NCBI RefSeq assembly: GCF_016859285.1
Contig: NC_053419.1
Coordinates: forward strand, 9,706,501 to 9,770,500
Direction of reading: 5' to 3'
Source of the DNA: Xiphias gladius
Taxonomy: Eukaryota > Chordata > Actinopteri > Istiophoriformes > Xiphiidae
Length of the DNA stretch: 64,000 bases
This document shows, in pieces, positions 1 through 13,538 of the stretch (the stretch's first letter is position 1; every line of letters starts with the position of its first letter). Under the pieces are notes generated by a model, which saw only the letters and a list, made by a program, of their open reading frames with translations, made no database searches and was not told the DNA's origin. A program made the translations under genes and the position numbers.

Positions 1-213
1 ATGAGTCCTGCTGCCTTTAAGAGATCATAACACTGAAAGAACCAGTAAATTAGTCCGACTTTCATTACAAAATTTTAGCGTCCCATGTTGGCCAAAAAGG
101 GAGAAATCAATAAGCTTTGAATGCAAGTAGATTTCAATGACTTAAGTCTACAAGTACCAGTACTGGCCTTCAAAAGCCCATATCAGTTAAACCCAAGTGG
201 GACAGTGATGATT

Positions 214-248
<35 letters not shown>

Positions 249-1709
249 AAAAGGGTTTCCCTGACTCTCATGAGGCCATAGTAGTACTTAAAGGATGAGG
301 TGGGAGAAACTGCATTTAAAAATACAGTTTTTTCCAATTTGTCATTGTTTGCAGTATTGTGCTGTATTACAGAAATCACTGCTTAGTAAAGGTCTGCTGT
401 GTCATTGTTTTGGTTATTCCTCTATTTGTCAGCAGGACATGAAAGCACAAGAAGGTAGGAGGAATAAAAAGAAGCAAGGAAAGAAAATAAAGGCAATTAA
501 ATCAAAATCCAACACAGAGAGCTAGTTTTTTGAGTAGCTGATCATTGAGACAGCTTCAGCCAGCGGAGGAGTCAAAGGAAAAAGAAAGAGAACAGAAAAG
601 AAAGTGGAGATACAACCACTTCTGACCGCTGATTACAGCCTTGGAGAGACGCAGAGAGCAGAACAAAGAAAATGTGGTGTAGTGACCAAGTGTGTATAGC
701 CTTGGAAAAGAAAACCAAATAACAAGCATGGCGAGCACATGAGCAGCACAGCCTTGTAATATGAGACGGTGATAGGCGCACAGAAAAAAAAGGTGAAAAG
801 GTGCATGCAGCCTTCGACAAAATGATGAAGTGAAGGTTGGTTTGAAAGTTGTGGACATTAATGTGGACAGGAGTGGAAATGTGCAGCCTTAGAGGAAAAG
901 ACAGAAGGAGAAAAAAAGCGAACAAGAAACTGAGAGCATGAGATATATAAACACACACAACCAATCTGCAACAGCATACTGGCCATTGTAAGTAAGACAG
1001 AAAGAAACAGACATACGGAAATGTGTGTGCAGCGTTTGACAGACACAGGCAGGAAACTCACCTGTGAGCACGGCCTTGGCGGAGGGTTCAGCCAGGTCCA
1101 GGGCGGACTTGCCGTCGGTGTTGCGGATGTTGGGGTCGGCTCCATGCTGCAGTAACACTGTACAACAACAGGGCAGACACAGACAGTAGCTGAGCTCCTG
1201 GACTGACATACAAACTCCCTGACACACACCTCCTCCTGCTCCTCCTGCTCCTCCTCCTGCTGCTGCTACTGAACCACATCCTGCTCCATAAACTGCTATT
1301 CCTGGACCTTTTTCTCCTGCTTGCTCCTCTGCTGTCCCCCCTGTCCCTCTTCCTCTGGTTCTGACTCCTGGCAGCCCTTCTGCTTGTCCTGCTTCACATT
1401 TCTCTCCTCCTCCTCCAGCTGCTCCTCCTCTGTTGCTAGCGCTGCTCCCTCGGCTGCCCCTGGCTGCCCCTGCCCTCTGAGCCATGCTGCTGATGTAAAC
1501 AGACATGTCACAACAAGAGCAGCGACAAGCTAAGCTAGAACACACCGCCAGAGAGACAGAGGACCTTACAAAGGGGCTACGTGAGCAGCTACAAAACACA
1601 TTACACTTCCATGGATGAGGGAGAGAAGGCTGTGGTTGAGCTGAGAAAGTAAATAAAAATGAGTGAGGCAGGGAGAGAGGAGCAGCTACAGCTAATCCAG
1701 GTAGCAGCA

Positions 1710-1742
<33 letters not shown>

Positions 1743-4700
1743 GCGGCAACGAGGCGGGCGGGCAGTGTGAGTGGAGAGACTCTCGCCTCTCCAACTGACT
1801 GAGCGATGCAGCGGAGAGCAAGATGAGTGAGGAGAGGAGGGGAGAAAAATGGGATGGTGGGGTTGGTTGTTTTTATGGTGGGGGGGGGGCTGAAAGAGAG
1901 TCAGAGAGGATGGGAGAGGTAGAGGACGAAAAGAGGGTTGGGAAAGCAAAACAAAACCAGCCTGTTGGTTTTTGTGAAAGAGAGACAGAGAGAGAGAGAG
2001 AGAGCTGAGAATAGTCAACAGAGAGGAGAGGAGAAATGAAAGAAAAGAATGGAAGAGAAGAGAAAAGAAGAGAAGAGAAGAGAGGAGAGGAGAAGAGAAA
2101 AGAGAAGTGATGAGAAGAGAAGGGACAGGAAGGAGAGGAAAGGAGATGATAGATGATAAGGAGGAAAAGGAAGGAAAGGAGATACGAGGAGAAGGTAGGT
2201 AAGGAGAGGAAACAAAACAAGAAAAGAAACAAGAGGAGAGGAGAAAAGGAAAGGGGAAGAGAGAAAAAGAAAGAAGAGAGGAGAGGGGAGGAGGGGAAAG
2301 GAAAGAAAGGAGAGGAGAGAAGGGAGGAGAAGAGAAGACAGTCATGCTACCACCAAACAGGTATAAGCTCAATTACAAATTCTGCCTGTACTCATTTTTT
2401 TTATTTTTTTTGTAAATAAGCTCTTCTGAGGGCACTAATGTCACTATTCTCCCTGCCTTCCTCACCTCTCTCACTTCCCACGACTGTGATTGCTGAGCAG
2501 TTCCCGTTGCACATGCCCTTTGACTTGTGTACACTTCAAACTACCCTGCTGAAACCCAGCAGAGAGGAAGAGCAGAAACCCAGGCATCTGTGCACTGCTG
2601 TGTGTACGTATGTGCATGTGTGTGTGTCTCTGCCAGCACTGACTCAGACATTAGTCACCTAGTCACCCCTCAACAGAAATATCATTTAGCTCTGCACCAA
2701 TCCCCCCCCCCACACACAAACACACACACACACAAATACACAGATAATGATATCCAGCAGTGAAAGAATAAGTACTGACGTACAGAGAAAATGACAGTCT
2801 GATGCACCACAAACTTATGTATACACAATTTGAAATAGTTCACAAATCTTGCAATCCAGTGTGACTGACTTTGTCTGATTTATTTGCAATGGTCAACTTC
2901 CAATTTTGTGATTTCCGTTTTGTCTCTAATGGACATGGCTTCTCTGTAATACAGACAAGAGCCCTCTCTGAACAACCCTAAATCCCCTTTTGGACAGGAT
3001 TAGTTTTCAGGACAATGTCAGATTTGCGACAGTTGTCTTATGACTATCAGCAATGTCTACGACCAGCCAGTAAATAACTTATTAAAATTCGGATGAAAGC
3101 AAAGATATCTCAAAGATTTTTCTCAGCCTGTCTCATCCGGAAAAGGGAAAAGGGGGAAAACCCTTAAATGATCACATCATGGGTACAAAGTCCTGCTGAC
3201 GAATAAAAGCAGCAGACAACAGGAGTCAGGCAGCAGGCAGGTGCAATGTTGGCAGTCTTAACGCTTCCTGCGTCTGCTTCACAGCTGTGGCAGGGACTGA
3301 GTGTGGTTTTTAGTTGATCTAAATTTACATTGGGTTATTTTTTGGTGGCATTCTGCGCGTGTTAGCATTCGGACAAAGAGCTGTAGGCGCTGGCTTGGCA
3401 AAAGTCAAGCCTCCACCTTACAGGATAAAAACTGAGGAGAGCTACAGAGCATTTGCCTTTGCTTGGTTTGTAACAACACTGTCTGAATTTTAATGGCAAA
3501 AAATACACAAAACTAATGACGTAAAACTGGTGTTTATATGCCATCTGGTGTACAAACTATTGGTCTGTTAATCGTTTATTCATAAGTCATATTTACAGAA
3601 GAAATGCCAAATATTTCCTGCCTCCCGCTCAAATGTAAGATTGGCACTACCCTGTATAATTGAATTTTTAAATTCTTTCAATCGACCAAAAAAAGCAATT
3701 TATAGATTTCAGTTTGGGCTTATGGAAATGGTCATATTGAAAAACCAGCAAGATTACACTGAGGACAACTGAGGACACAGTTAAACTGCGTATTGAACTG
3801 CAATTTATGGAGGCGGTCATTTAGGGCAGCCATACGAGCCAATCATTTGGCTGCATTAGGATTTTCAAGATCTTCTTATCCCAAGTTTTTTTGACGAGAT
3901 TTTCTCCAGACCTTGAGCTCTAAGAGATGCAGGTCTGGTAATGAGAGATTCAGTTTTTTACTCAAGTTGTCCGAAAGCTAGAGAAGAGGGCAGAGCGTCC
4001 ATCACGCGGAGCTGCAATTACAGTCGAATCAGATTTGATCTGACTCTCATTCAGCGGCCAAATCTCCAACCTGGCAGGATGACAGCCTACCCCAAACTCT
4101 GTCCAATAAACAAGCCACTTGGGGTCGTGTGACATTTGTTTACATGCGTTGGTTCGCTTGCAACTGTGCAGTTAGTAAAACCAAACATGAAAATGCAACA
4201 AAGTTAGTTTTTCTTCTCTGGTTCACCCCAAAACAAACTTAAGTTGTGATGAAACCTTTAATGCTGTCTGAGTGGTTTAACTTTGCTCAAAATGTCCCGG
4301 CACTGGACATGTCAGACATCTGTTAAAAAGCTTTATGGACTGCGTATGCAGACTACAGCTGAGCACGGATTTTCAGCACTCAAAGCAAATCATCATGTCA
4401 GTTCCCTGGTAAAATCTAAATGCACTGCGCACTTGATTCATGAAGGCCTTGTACAAAATAGATGTTCAAGAAATTATATTAATTATGAACAGTATTTTTT
4501 TGTATTAAAAGTAAAAGTTACGATTTTTCATAATCGTAACTTTTCCTACATCCTAGGAAGCTCATTTAAGTACACTATGAAAAGGAAGCTTGCGACTCAC
4601 AAAACTTGCCTAAGATATTTAATCTGTAAAGGCGGACATTAAGCCGGCTTTATGTTTTGTCAGTTTTCTTAAAGTAATCCCGAGAAATGTCCCCTTGTCG

Positions 4701-7700
4701 CTGCAGTCAAGGACACTCACATTCAGCACTTGAGAAAATGATAAGTGGAAAAGCATATTGAAGTTTCCCTTTGTACCAGGCGGCAGCAAGAGAAGTATGT
4801 GTGACTTGAGGATGGGAGGAGTGAAGGTTTCAGCTTTTAAATCATCCCACAAATTGGTAATGTGACGTGAAATAATTTACCTTTTGAACCGGTGGAACGT
4901 ATTTATCATCCTCTTGCTTCACAAAATGTATTTTTCTGAAAGTGGAAGTGCTCCGACATGACAGCACTCAGACATGCTCAATACTGGGCCAATCAGAACG
5001 GTGTATAACAACAGTTTCTGTTGTCTGTGTCCTTCAGCATAACATTACTGTAGTGCACCACTAAATTAAGTGTGGGCTCAAAACAATTAGTGGATTGTTT
5101 GGACAAATGCTGGCAGCGGACGCGTCCTCTGCATGACCTGCTCCTTCCAAAACCTGGTCATGGTAACTCCAAGACAATGGGCTTCATGCAGGAACATTTT
5201 TGAATTCTTATCCCTAAATCTCCCCTTTTTATGGGAGGTTTGCTCGTAAGAGTGTTCAAAGTCAGATTCACCAAACTTTCTTAACTGATGAAAGCCCCTA
5301 AATAAATGCCCAGTTCCACCTTGTATGTGGGCACCTTTCATTCATGAAAATTATTAAAGAGAAAAACTTAAAACAGTGCAGCTTCAAGTAGGCAATCAGC
5401 AGATGAAAAGGTGACAAGTTTAGTATAAGTTTAGTGTCAGTGGTGGCATTAGAGGACCTGAAACGATTAAAAAAAATGGTAATACAGCTGCCAACGATGT
5501 GTCATCAGATCAGCACTGTACTGTGACAGAAATAAAGAGGTCTGACATGACGTTAGATGCTAAAAGATGTCTTTCTAAGGCAAAGCGTTCCATGACTTTG
5601 ATGGGTGGCAGTCAAGGGGACGTGACATTTACACAAATGGACGAGAGAATAATCATTCATAATTATTGATAAATCCATAACCGCACCGAGCCTTGACAAC
5701 AGGATGAAGTTGGCCCACAGCGATCATCAGAGCTCCCAAAATCCCCCCTTCTGCTATGCAGTCATTTAGGCTCCAGACATTCTGCAGCAGGTACTGTAGA
5801 AATAAAAAATGCCTGACACTATTTTTCAGCCTTGTTGCTCTCAGCACTCAAAGCAAGGTGATGGCTATCATTGCAGTCTTTTATTATTACTATTCATATC
5901 GAGCAATGCTTTTCCCTGAAAATCATAAAGATTATCCTACAACTGAGTAATCAGACGTTTTTCACGCGGAGGGGCATTTTGTCTACTTCCCATTTTCCCC
6001 AGGGATCAGTTACACAGCCTCTCTCTATTCTTCAGTTCCCATTTAAAGAGTAACTGCTGCTGCAGATGTTCTCTCTGAGCTGAGCTTGTGGTGTTGGTTC
6101 ACTTTTTTAAATCAAAACTACGTTGGTGGGAACTCATATATCGTAGGACAAAGAAATCAATGCTCTTTTCTCCCCTGTGTGGGATTAGGAATAAGCAATA
6201 ACACAATAATTGCAATTTACAGGTTTGCTGCTTTATACTTAATGGAAAATGATAGCGTACACGCTGTGGGTGGTTTATTATCGTTTCTAAAATTACTATG
6301 TGATTATACAGAACTCCGGGTTGCGACTTTGGAGGGGGTCAGGGACGGAGGCTTTACTTACCTATACAGACATCTATCTTGCCCTTGATGGCCGCTTCAT
6401 GTAGTGGGGTGTAGTTCCAGTTGTCTCGAGCATTGGGGTCGGCCCCCTGACACAGCAACAAGGACACCACCTGACAAAAACACACACACACACACAACAT
6501 CTGCATTTACTCTTTATTTGGCACAAAAAAAAAGAAAGCATCAAACCTCAGACGCTTCTTTTCCACTAGGTGTTTTTTCCTCCTACCCAGGCTGGTAAAC
6601 CTTAATCAAGCAATAAAGAGTTACACTGAGCCATGTTGTGAAGCCTCTTGGTTTAGCTAACACTAGAGGAAGTTCCGCTAACACTAATTTGAACTGTTTG
6701 GATGCCAGTGCTGATATTTTGGTATGGAGCTGATACCAAAATGATTTTTTTTTTTTCATTATTTTAGATTGAGGAACATAAACCTTCTTCGTCTACAAAA
6801 CCCATTTTTTACCTCACAAAATAATCCTGGCAATGCTTTAGTTTTCAACGTTGCCTTAACAAAAGCAGCAATATATATATTTTGGTCCCATACAGTCCCT
6901 ATTTAAAGAGAGGCATATCTGATTAAAGTATACAAGACTAAGAATCATTCCAAGCATTCAGTGCAAACTTTAAATACTTAAGGCGCTAGACACTATTCAC
7001 TCGGTACTCAAAAAGTATTGATGTTCAATGCCCTGCCCCTCCACAACAATGCAGCACAGTCTGTAAACCAATACCACGCCAATGTGCACGATAACCTCAA
7101 ACTCCATCTTACCGTCACTCATGAAAAGACATGCCCAGATACCTAGATGCTCCTCTACTTCAGGCAGCAACTCATTCCCAACTTGAGGGTTTTAATTGTC
7201 CATCTTCCAGCAGAGACTTCCCGCAGTCGGAGACCCAGGCCCCTACGCCTGACTTTACACTACCACCCACTACACTTGTGGTTAAAGTGTTCGAATCGTA
7301 CCATAAAAATGGCTGCATTAGCAGAGCAAGTGCTCTCCAACAAAGCTCTGAAAGCCTCTAAAACATCTGAAACTGTAAACGCCAGATTGATCGGTGTGGT
7401 TAATGGTCAGGAGGACGAAAAAAACTTTAGCATATCTGTCGCAGATAATCCAAAACATGGGGGTTGACCAGAGTGTCATGGTAACAGTGAAAATGAACAT
7501 TCAGGTCCCCTCATTGTGATCTCCAAGGCTGACACATTATAGATTACTGACAACCAGAGCAGATTTTGCATGTTTAGACAGTAGAATTTGTGCTTTCTCT
7601 AGGGCTTTGCCTGGATCACTACAGCGCAGTGGGAAAACGGTGACAAAGTAATCCATCCTGAGCACACGCACACGACAGAATCAACAAACAATCGCGCTGG

Positions 7701-9581
7701 CAAGTTGCCGCGTCGCGTCTCACCTCAGAGTGACCAAAGGAGCAGGCGTTGTGAAGCGCGATCAGACCCCCGTCGTCCCGGGCGTGCACATTAGCGCCCG
7801 TCTGAAGTAAGTGGTCCACCACGTCTTTCCGCCCAAAACCTGGGACAAGAGCAGGGAGAGCTGAATGTCGATAAAAGCAGCATATGAATTAAGAGGCCAG
7901 AAGGCTTAAATAACATTCAAAATAAGCTAGTTATTAATACTAACTATTATTACGGATTTTTATGCTGTTCTTTTCATGTCTTGTACTTTTACCTCTGTAA
8001 TTTGATTCCTATTTCATGTCAAGAATCAATACTGAATTCTAATTTGTCTTTTGGGCTTTTTTTCTATTTGGAATGTGTGTTCACTTCTTTTGTAAAGCAC
8101 TTGTAGCAGCTGTTTGGGAAAGAGCTGTACATGTGAAGCTTGTTATGTCTTCTCTACAAACGTGCCGTGGGACTCGTGAAAATCTGTTCTTGTTCAAGAT
8201 GCGGAGGATTAGGAAGGCCTGAGATGTAAAACAGCTGTGCATGTTTTCCTTTTTTTTTTTTGTTTTTTTTTTTTTGTCTGCACAGATGAAAGAATTAAAA
8301 AACAGCCAAGTCTGAAACAGAGGAGGTGAAGAGAATACAAGCACTTTTAATAACCATGGACATTTTCCTTCTTTGATTCGATTCCTCCGCACATTTTGCT
8401 TGTGGCAAAAATGAATACAGTCCATTCTGATAGAAGAATACACTTGTGTTAAACCAAAGTTGATGTTTGAATATGACTTTGAATATGAGAGCCATGAAAA
8501 AGATCCTTTGTCTAAACTGTCGGAAATTACAAAACTAAAAGAAGCTAAATCGGTAGGTCTGCCTTGGCTCTAAACAAATCACAGCACAGTATCACCAAAG
8601 CGATGTCGTTACCTTGTCATTATTGAATTGATTTCATTGTATGGGTAGCATGTTTTAATTAACATTTAAACTTTAAATTTGGAGAGACAGACGGGAAATT
8701 GCCTTTGACAGCTGAAATAAACAGATATTTGCTTGAAATCATAGTGAGATGCTGTGATTATACATCAGATTATTTTGAAAACTAACTGAAAAAAGGGGGA
8801 TTCTCTGTGTTGGTGCATTTCACATCTTTTCCGGGGATTTTGTCTGCCAATGTCATCTTGAAAACTTGTGGTAAAACACACAGCTGATGGCTCTGTCTGT
8901 GACTAGTGTTTGTTAGCTTCTTTCTGGTCAATCCCACCCCCTGAATGCAGCTCCCCAGCTGGACAAACAGTCTGAAAAGGAGACTTTAGTTTTATTTACA
9001 ATGTGATTTTTGTTGTGGTTACCTGCAGCAAAGTGCAGAGGTGTCGATTTGCGTCCTGCCATGTCTTTGGCGTTCACGTTCACCGCATCCACGAGTTTCT
9101 TCACCCTTGAAACATCCCCGTTGCGACAGGCTTCGAACAGCTCCCTGAAAGCCCCGTTTGCGCCGCCGCCACCTCCAGCGCTGCTGCTGCTGCTGCTGCT
9201 GCCGCCGCTGCTGCTGCCGCCACTGCCCCGGTTACCACTGCCCGAGTCGGGCGTAGAGCCCGGGCTGGTCTCGCTACCCTCGGTGGTGGTGGTCGGGGAG
9301 CTAGCGCTGCTGCTAGTGCTGCAGCTGCTGCTGCTGGTGGTGGTGGTGGTGGTGGTGCTGTTGGTGAGGGCCAGGGCTGGAGAGGTGCTGGTGGGAGAGG
9401 CCGGGGTTTCCTCGCCGTCCGCCGCGCTCTCCATCGCGGCTCCGCGGGGAAGGGGGTTGGCATCATCGGCGTGCGCCGGCGGAGAGCCCGGGGGAGTGAC
9501 GGGGATAGAGGAGCCGCGGGGCGGGGAGGACAGCAGGGAGCTCGGCTGATGCTGCTGAGAGGAGCGACGAGGCGTCGCCAT
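1..9581 (-). CDS. tnks: Tankyrase 1 (poly-ADP-ribose polymerase), N-terminal exons 1-4, gene continues past left edge
   Basis: Tankyrase ADP-ribosylates partners such as TRF1 and axin; its ankyrin clusters bind those substrates. Four coding exons are visible: 9023-9581, 7724-7839, 6362-6470 and 1062-1157 (phases out 1, 0, 1, 1, all joining cleanly). Exon 1 encodes a start MATPRRSSQ, then about 120 residues of Ser/Thr/Gly/Pro low complexity, then [21 protein letters not shown]. Exons 2-4 continue ankyrin repeats, with [31 protein letters not shown] and [20 protein letters not shown], nearly identical to human TNKS as I know it. The long Ser-rich leader separates TNKS from TNKS2, which lacks it. 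An in-frame ATG two codons upstream (9587) is possible; 9581 gives the family-like MA start. The remaining ankyrin clusters, SAM and PARP domains lie outside the window. Confidence 0.96.
206..249. repeat. (GAT)n trinucleotide microsatellite
   Basis: A GAT/ATG triplet run of about 44 bases lies in tnks intron 4. No coding exon overlaps it. Confidence 0.9.
636..890. repeat. Degenerate tandem motif in tnks intron 4
   Basis: The core (c/t)AGCCTT recurs at 636, 697, 749, 808 and 884, spaced about 52-76 bases, often followed by a purine run. It looks like a decayed minisatellite. It explains the apparent open frames on the minus strand here, which repeat the same residues and are not a gene. Confidence 0.4.
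1980..2340 (+). repeat. Polypurine (GA-rich) tract
   Basis: About 360 bases are almost entirely A and G on the plus strand, made of GAGA, GGAGA and AAAGAA words, with rare interruptions. Read on the tnks sense (minus) strand it is polypyrimidine, giving long artificial Ser/Phe/Leu/Pro frames. Such tracts can form triplex DNA and are prone to length change. Confidence 0.85.
4513..4544. repeat. Perfect 13-bp inverted repeat
   Basis: Arm AAAAGTTACGATT (4513-4525) pairs perfectly with 4532-4544 across a six-base loop, in tnks intron 3. It may be the core of a small palindromic element; no flanking target duplication was recognised. Confidence 0.6.
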
Positions 9582-12143
9582 TTTCACAACACAACAGTCC
9601 CCACTAGCAACAAAAACACTGCTGACAATTTCCTGCCAAGGGAAGCCAAACTTCCGCTCGGGTTTACGGGGATTACGTCTGATTGTGTAGCTCCGTTAAA
9701 CTTTTCATAAAGCTCAACTCTGGGATCTCAGGACACCTTCATTAGTAATAGATTTCTTATGCAGGATTACAAACTAAATAAATAAAAACGTGGTCTCCCC
9801 TAATTTACACAAATGTATATTTCATATATGTATATAAAGCTTTTTTGTCATTGAAATGTTTATATTGCAAAACGTGTGTGTTTTTATTATTTTAAATTAT
9901 TTTTCAGATTGAAGGATTTTTTTTTTGACGATCTGATCCGGACGAAGGGCTGAGAAAGGGAAAGAATATTGAAGTTAATACGTGAGGAATCGTTTTAGCC
10001 CAGTATGGTGTATTTGATCAGCTGACTGATCTCAGCCGGCCTGGCTGAGAACGGCATCGCCACCTAGTGGAGACAGTTGGTAACGACGTGGCTCCTGAAA
10101 ACGCCGGGCCTTCTCCGGACAGAGTCCAGAAACTGTGACTGTCCCTGGTGATCCCAAGCTGATACGGCCAACACTTAAGACAAAGAATATATTGTATGTT
10201 GTAAAAATATATCATTGAAGGGAGGTACTTCATATATGAACATACAATACACTGTATGTGTGTTTTGGCTTGCATGGCAGAGGGTGGGGTACATTTCGGG
10301 TCCATTTTAGTAGAGGTTTTATACAAAATTATACAACAGGTACATGACAGACAAACTGTTTAGTAGAGTACAGACAATACGTGGCACTTAACTAGTGTAT
10401 GATGTAATCACGTTTAAAAAATACATATGCAAATCAATCATTCTTATCCTTATGCAAATAAATAACATTTTACAATGATCAACAGCTAACTCAGCTGGTT
10501 TTAATGGTTGTCTAATGTAATAGAAATATTACATTATGTAATATTTATATAAAGTATATAATTTAATATAAGGCAATAAATGTATATTCTTTCAATTAAT
10601 AAACTAGGAAAATGATTACAGAAACATGTGTTTGACTGTTTGACAAATGACTCCATCTTTTACACTCTACCACGCTAGTTTTGTCCAACTTTATTGTTCC
10701 TCCTCCGCTCCACCAAAGCTTCACCCCGTTGCCTAAATTTGGATTTTCCGGCTTCAGTAGGAATCCAAGCTGCAAATTTCTGTTCAGAAATCTAAGATCG
10801 CAGACTTATATGTCCACATGCATGTGGCAGGAAAATAGTCTGGACAGAACAACAGTTTTTTTTTTTTACAGAACAGACAAGCACACTCAAACTCACTGGC
10901 AAATGTTTATAAATTTGTGATTTACCAGAGCTGCGTGTTTTTGGACTGTAGAGGGAAACCTGAGCATGGGTCATAGCCAAAATCCTTCTGTGTGTGTCAA
11001 AGCCAAGTTCAGCATTCATTTATTTGTTTTCTTCATAAACTTGTTTAAACCCTGACAAAACATACAAGGCCGAGTGTTTCTGGATGAAATAGGTCTAGTC
11101 AATAGACATTTGGTATATTATTTCAGTCCCCGCTCCTCTTGGTGACTAGTAGCTCATTAACACTTTATCTACAACCACTGTTGCTATGCATAAACATGTC
11201 TTAGCTGTGCTCACACTAAATTATAACAATTTCTCAAAAAAGGGGCCAGTTCTAAACTTTGTTTGGTGTACAAAATGTATGCTCCCTCACTGGTTGATAA
11301 TGAGGGTCACAATCTCTGCTTGAAGGCCTCGCTCGTTGGTCAGTAGAAGTCATCATAAATCCCATAATCTACCACAGGCACATTATGTTCATTTGCTGGT
11401 TTGGGACAGTAACAATGTCATTCATTTAACCTAAAATACATCTAGACCGTAGATGTAATGGTAGTAGTAGTGGTGGTTGTGATAGCAGCAACGCTGTGGT
11501 TGGAGTGGTGGTAATATCAGCACCAAAATGACAATGTAATGTGAAAATTCCCAATTTTCACAATTGATCCTCTGTGGTGCATATGTCTATGAACATCTGC
11601 CACAAGCGGATCCGCTTGTCACATGTGACAACAGCTACAGCAGTGATTCAGCTTGTAGAAGTGATACAAGAAGAGTGTGGCGTCAGGATGAGTATGCAAA
11701 GTTCTCTCTGGTTGGTTGGTTGGTTGACATACCTCTCATACTTTCTCCAATTATACTTTGCAGGTCAAGGCTCAAACCTCAGAACGAAAAAAAAAAAGAT
11801 CCCAGTAGCTTCAAGAACGGAAGACTTGAACATCTGAATTTGTAAAGGCAAGGACAATGACTTTATGTCCTTCACTTCTACAGGGATAAAAACGCACAAA
11901 ACACTTTAAAGTTGCTGATGGTTACTTCGTTGATACTGAGGGAAATGGTAACTAAGCTGCATATGCAGTTGCTTGTGCACTTTACACAGATGGTATAAAA
12001 TCAAAGTCTCATGCCTTCCCACTGAAATAAGCAGTTCTTTATTTTTTTAGTTTCTCAAATAAAACTCATAGCGGTGCCTATTCTGGTGACTCCACGCATA
12101 GCAGTTAATCACAAAACATGAAGTCACTGAGCCTATCATCAGC
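9582..12143. other. Intergenic DNA upstream of tnks
   Basis: The first part (9582 to about 9700) is the likely 5' untranslated and promoter region of tnks, GC-richer next to the start and lacking an obvious TATA box. Beyond about 9.75 kb the DNA becomes AT-rich with no convincing exon. An AATAAA on the minus strand at 12038-12043 probably belongs to the candidate exon at 12144-12314. Confidence 0.6.
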
Positions 12144-12314
12144 TCATTTCCATCGAAACTTCACCACTTTCCTGTGGGGTTGACGAAGCTGACGGCAGTG
12201 GAAGAGTCTCACTCCGACCCGGCTCTCAGGGTCGGCGTGCTCGATGATGTCGAGAGAGAGCTGCTCCCGTTTGGGGTTCTGAACATCATTAATGAGCACC
12301 GAGAGCTTTAACCT
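12144..12314 (-). CDS. Unassigned candidate terminal coding exon (56 residues plus stop)
   Basis: I do not recognise this product. The minus strand has an acceptor (CCCCAG before 12314), then an open frame with ordinary protein-like composition containing NDVQNPKREQLSLDIIEHAD and ending KVVKFRWK before a TGA (12144-12146). The exon is clearly GC-richer than its AT-rich surroundings. An AATAAA lies about 100 bases downstream on the same strand (12038-12043), as expected of a last exon. No upstream partner exon was found between here and claudin-23, so the rest of the gene is either further right, very short-exoned, or lost. It could be a remnant of a neighbouring gene. Confidence 0.35.
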   Translation of the reverse strand, partial: RLKLSVLINDVQNPKREQLSLDIIEHADPESRVGVRLFHCRQLRQPHRKVVKFRWK

Positions 12315-13261
12315 CTGGGGAGACTTTATTAGCATCTGCTTTCATGGGATTATCCGACGGACTTGAGAGGAAACCTCTCCGGTCAAAGGGAGAGAAAAAG
12401 CAGAATGAACCCAGAGATAGATAGAAACGGACAGAAATGCAGATAAAGATAAAGTGAAGGAAGAAGAGCACAGAGAAAAGGCAGAAAGGTATTTGAGCTG
12501 ATGTCAGGAGATTCCTGCAGAACTGCATTCTTGTAAAAAAAGGTTCCCACACAGTCGCAGTCGTATTTTTCAAATCTCCTAGTCTGGCTTCCACTAAACC
12601 TGATTGTAATGAAGTTCTACAAAATAAGACACCAGTTCATTCTCCAATAGTAGTAGCTACTACTGCATGTTTTCCCGAGCTGAGGCCCCTGAAAGAGTCT
12701 GTTTAAGAAGAGATTATAAAAGGTTCCATAATCACCCACAAGCCTCGGTGAGATAAGTGTTCATGCAAGTCTCATTCTGGTTTCATTGTATTAATTGCAG
12801 CCCTGCTGTACAAGGTTAACTATCCCGACCCTCACCATCTTTTTAAATACATGCCGTTTTCTTACCGTACCACTGATGAACAAAACTTTTCATTATTTTT
12901 CCAAGCCAAGAAAAAGCTGAACATTGAAACCTGTTGCGGTCTGTCAATAGTAATCTGTGGGGAAACCTGCCAGGCCATAAAACATGTTTTGTTTTTGTTT
13001 GTTTATGTGGTAGCCTATCCTCTGTGTGCAGACACACTTTTCATTTCAGATGAGTCATTTACATGACTTTTACATTTCTTTTTGAGTAAGTTATTTAAAC
13101 AGTATTTAAGACTAGAGTCCTTTAAGTTTATGGAACAAAAACAAAGTGGGGGAGTTAAAAGGGGACTAACTATTGAAGTTCTTTTAGTATTTTGAAACTG
13201 GAGTAAGCTGGCGATACCGGCAACAGAGACCTTTGACTGATTAATCTCCTTCTTGTTTATC

Positions 13262-13276
13262 ATTTGCATGATAAAA
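13262..13276 (+). promoter_or_regulatory. Octamer plus TATA-like box, possible claudin-23 promoter
   Basis: ATTTGCAT (13262-13269), the octamer bound by POU-family factors, is followed directly by GATAAAA (13270-13276). Its position would place transcription start near 13300, leaving a 5' untranslated region of about 270 bases before the claudin start codon. The assignment is inferred from position only. Confidence 0.35.
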
Positions 13277-13538
13277 GCCGCGTCGAAACTCCCCTCTCCG
13301 CAGCTTTACTGTTGCAGGTGAGGAAGAAAAAAAAAAAAAAAAAAAAGCGCTCACCTGGGCTGCACCCAGCGCGCCCCACCCGTCCTATTCGGGGACTGAG
13401 GCGGACAGGTAAGGCTGGAGCCCCGCCCCCTGGCAGCTTTCAGTCGGACTTGTTTTGGACGAGCAGCTGTCGGGGCTGTCAAAACTCGGTCGCTCCTGGC
13501 TGAACCGCTACACTCCGCCTGGGACTAAGAACGTACAT

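Larger units (their letters stand above)
1158..6361. other. tnks intron 3: low-complexity and otherwise featureless
   Basis: This interval separates tnks exons 4 and 3. It holds a CTCCTG-rich stretch (about 1230-1265), a CAG run (about 1703-1746), a long polypurine tract (about 1980-2340), a CA repeat near 2709-2735 and a 13-bp hairpin at 4513-4544. I found no exon. The open frames near 1300-2400 are products of the simple sequence. Confidence 0.7.

Noticed and set aside
889..1821. A 310-codon minus-strand open frame covering tnks exon 4
   Set aside because: Only 1062-1157 is coding. The rest reads through intron simple sequence; splice sites flank the real exon.
9010..9549. A 179-codon plus-strand frame opposite tnks exon 1
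   Set aside because: It is the antisense of the Ser/Thr/Gly repeats, rich in Leu/Val runs, with no independent gene signals.
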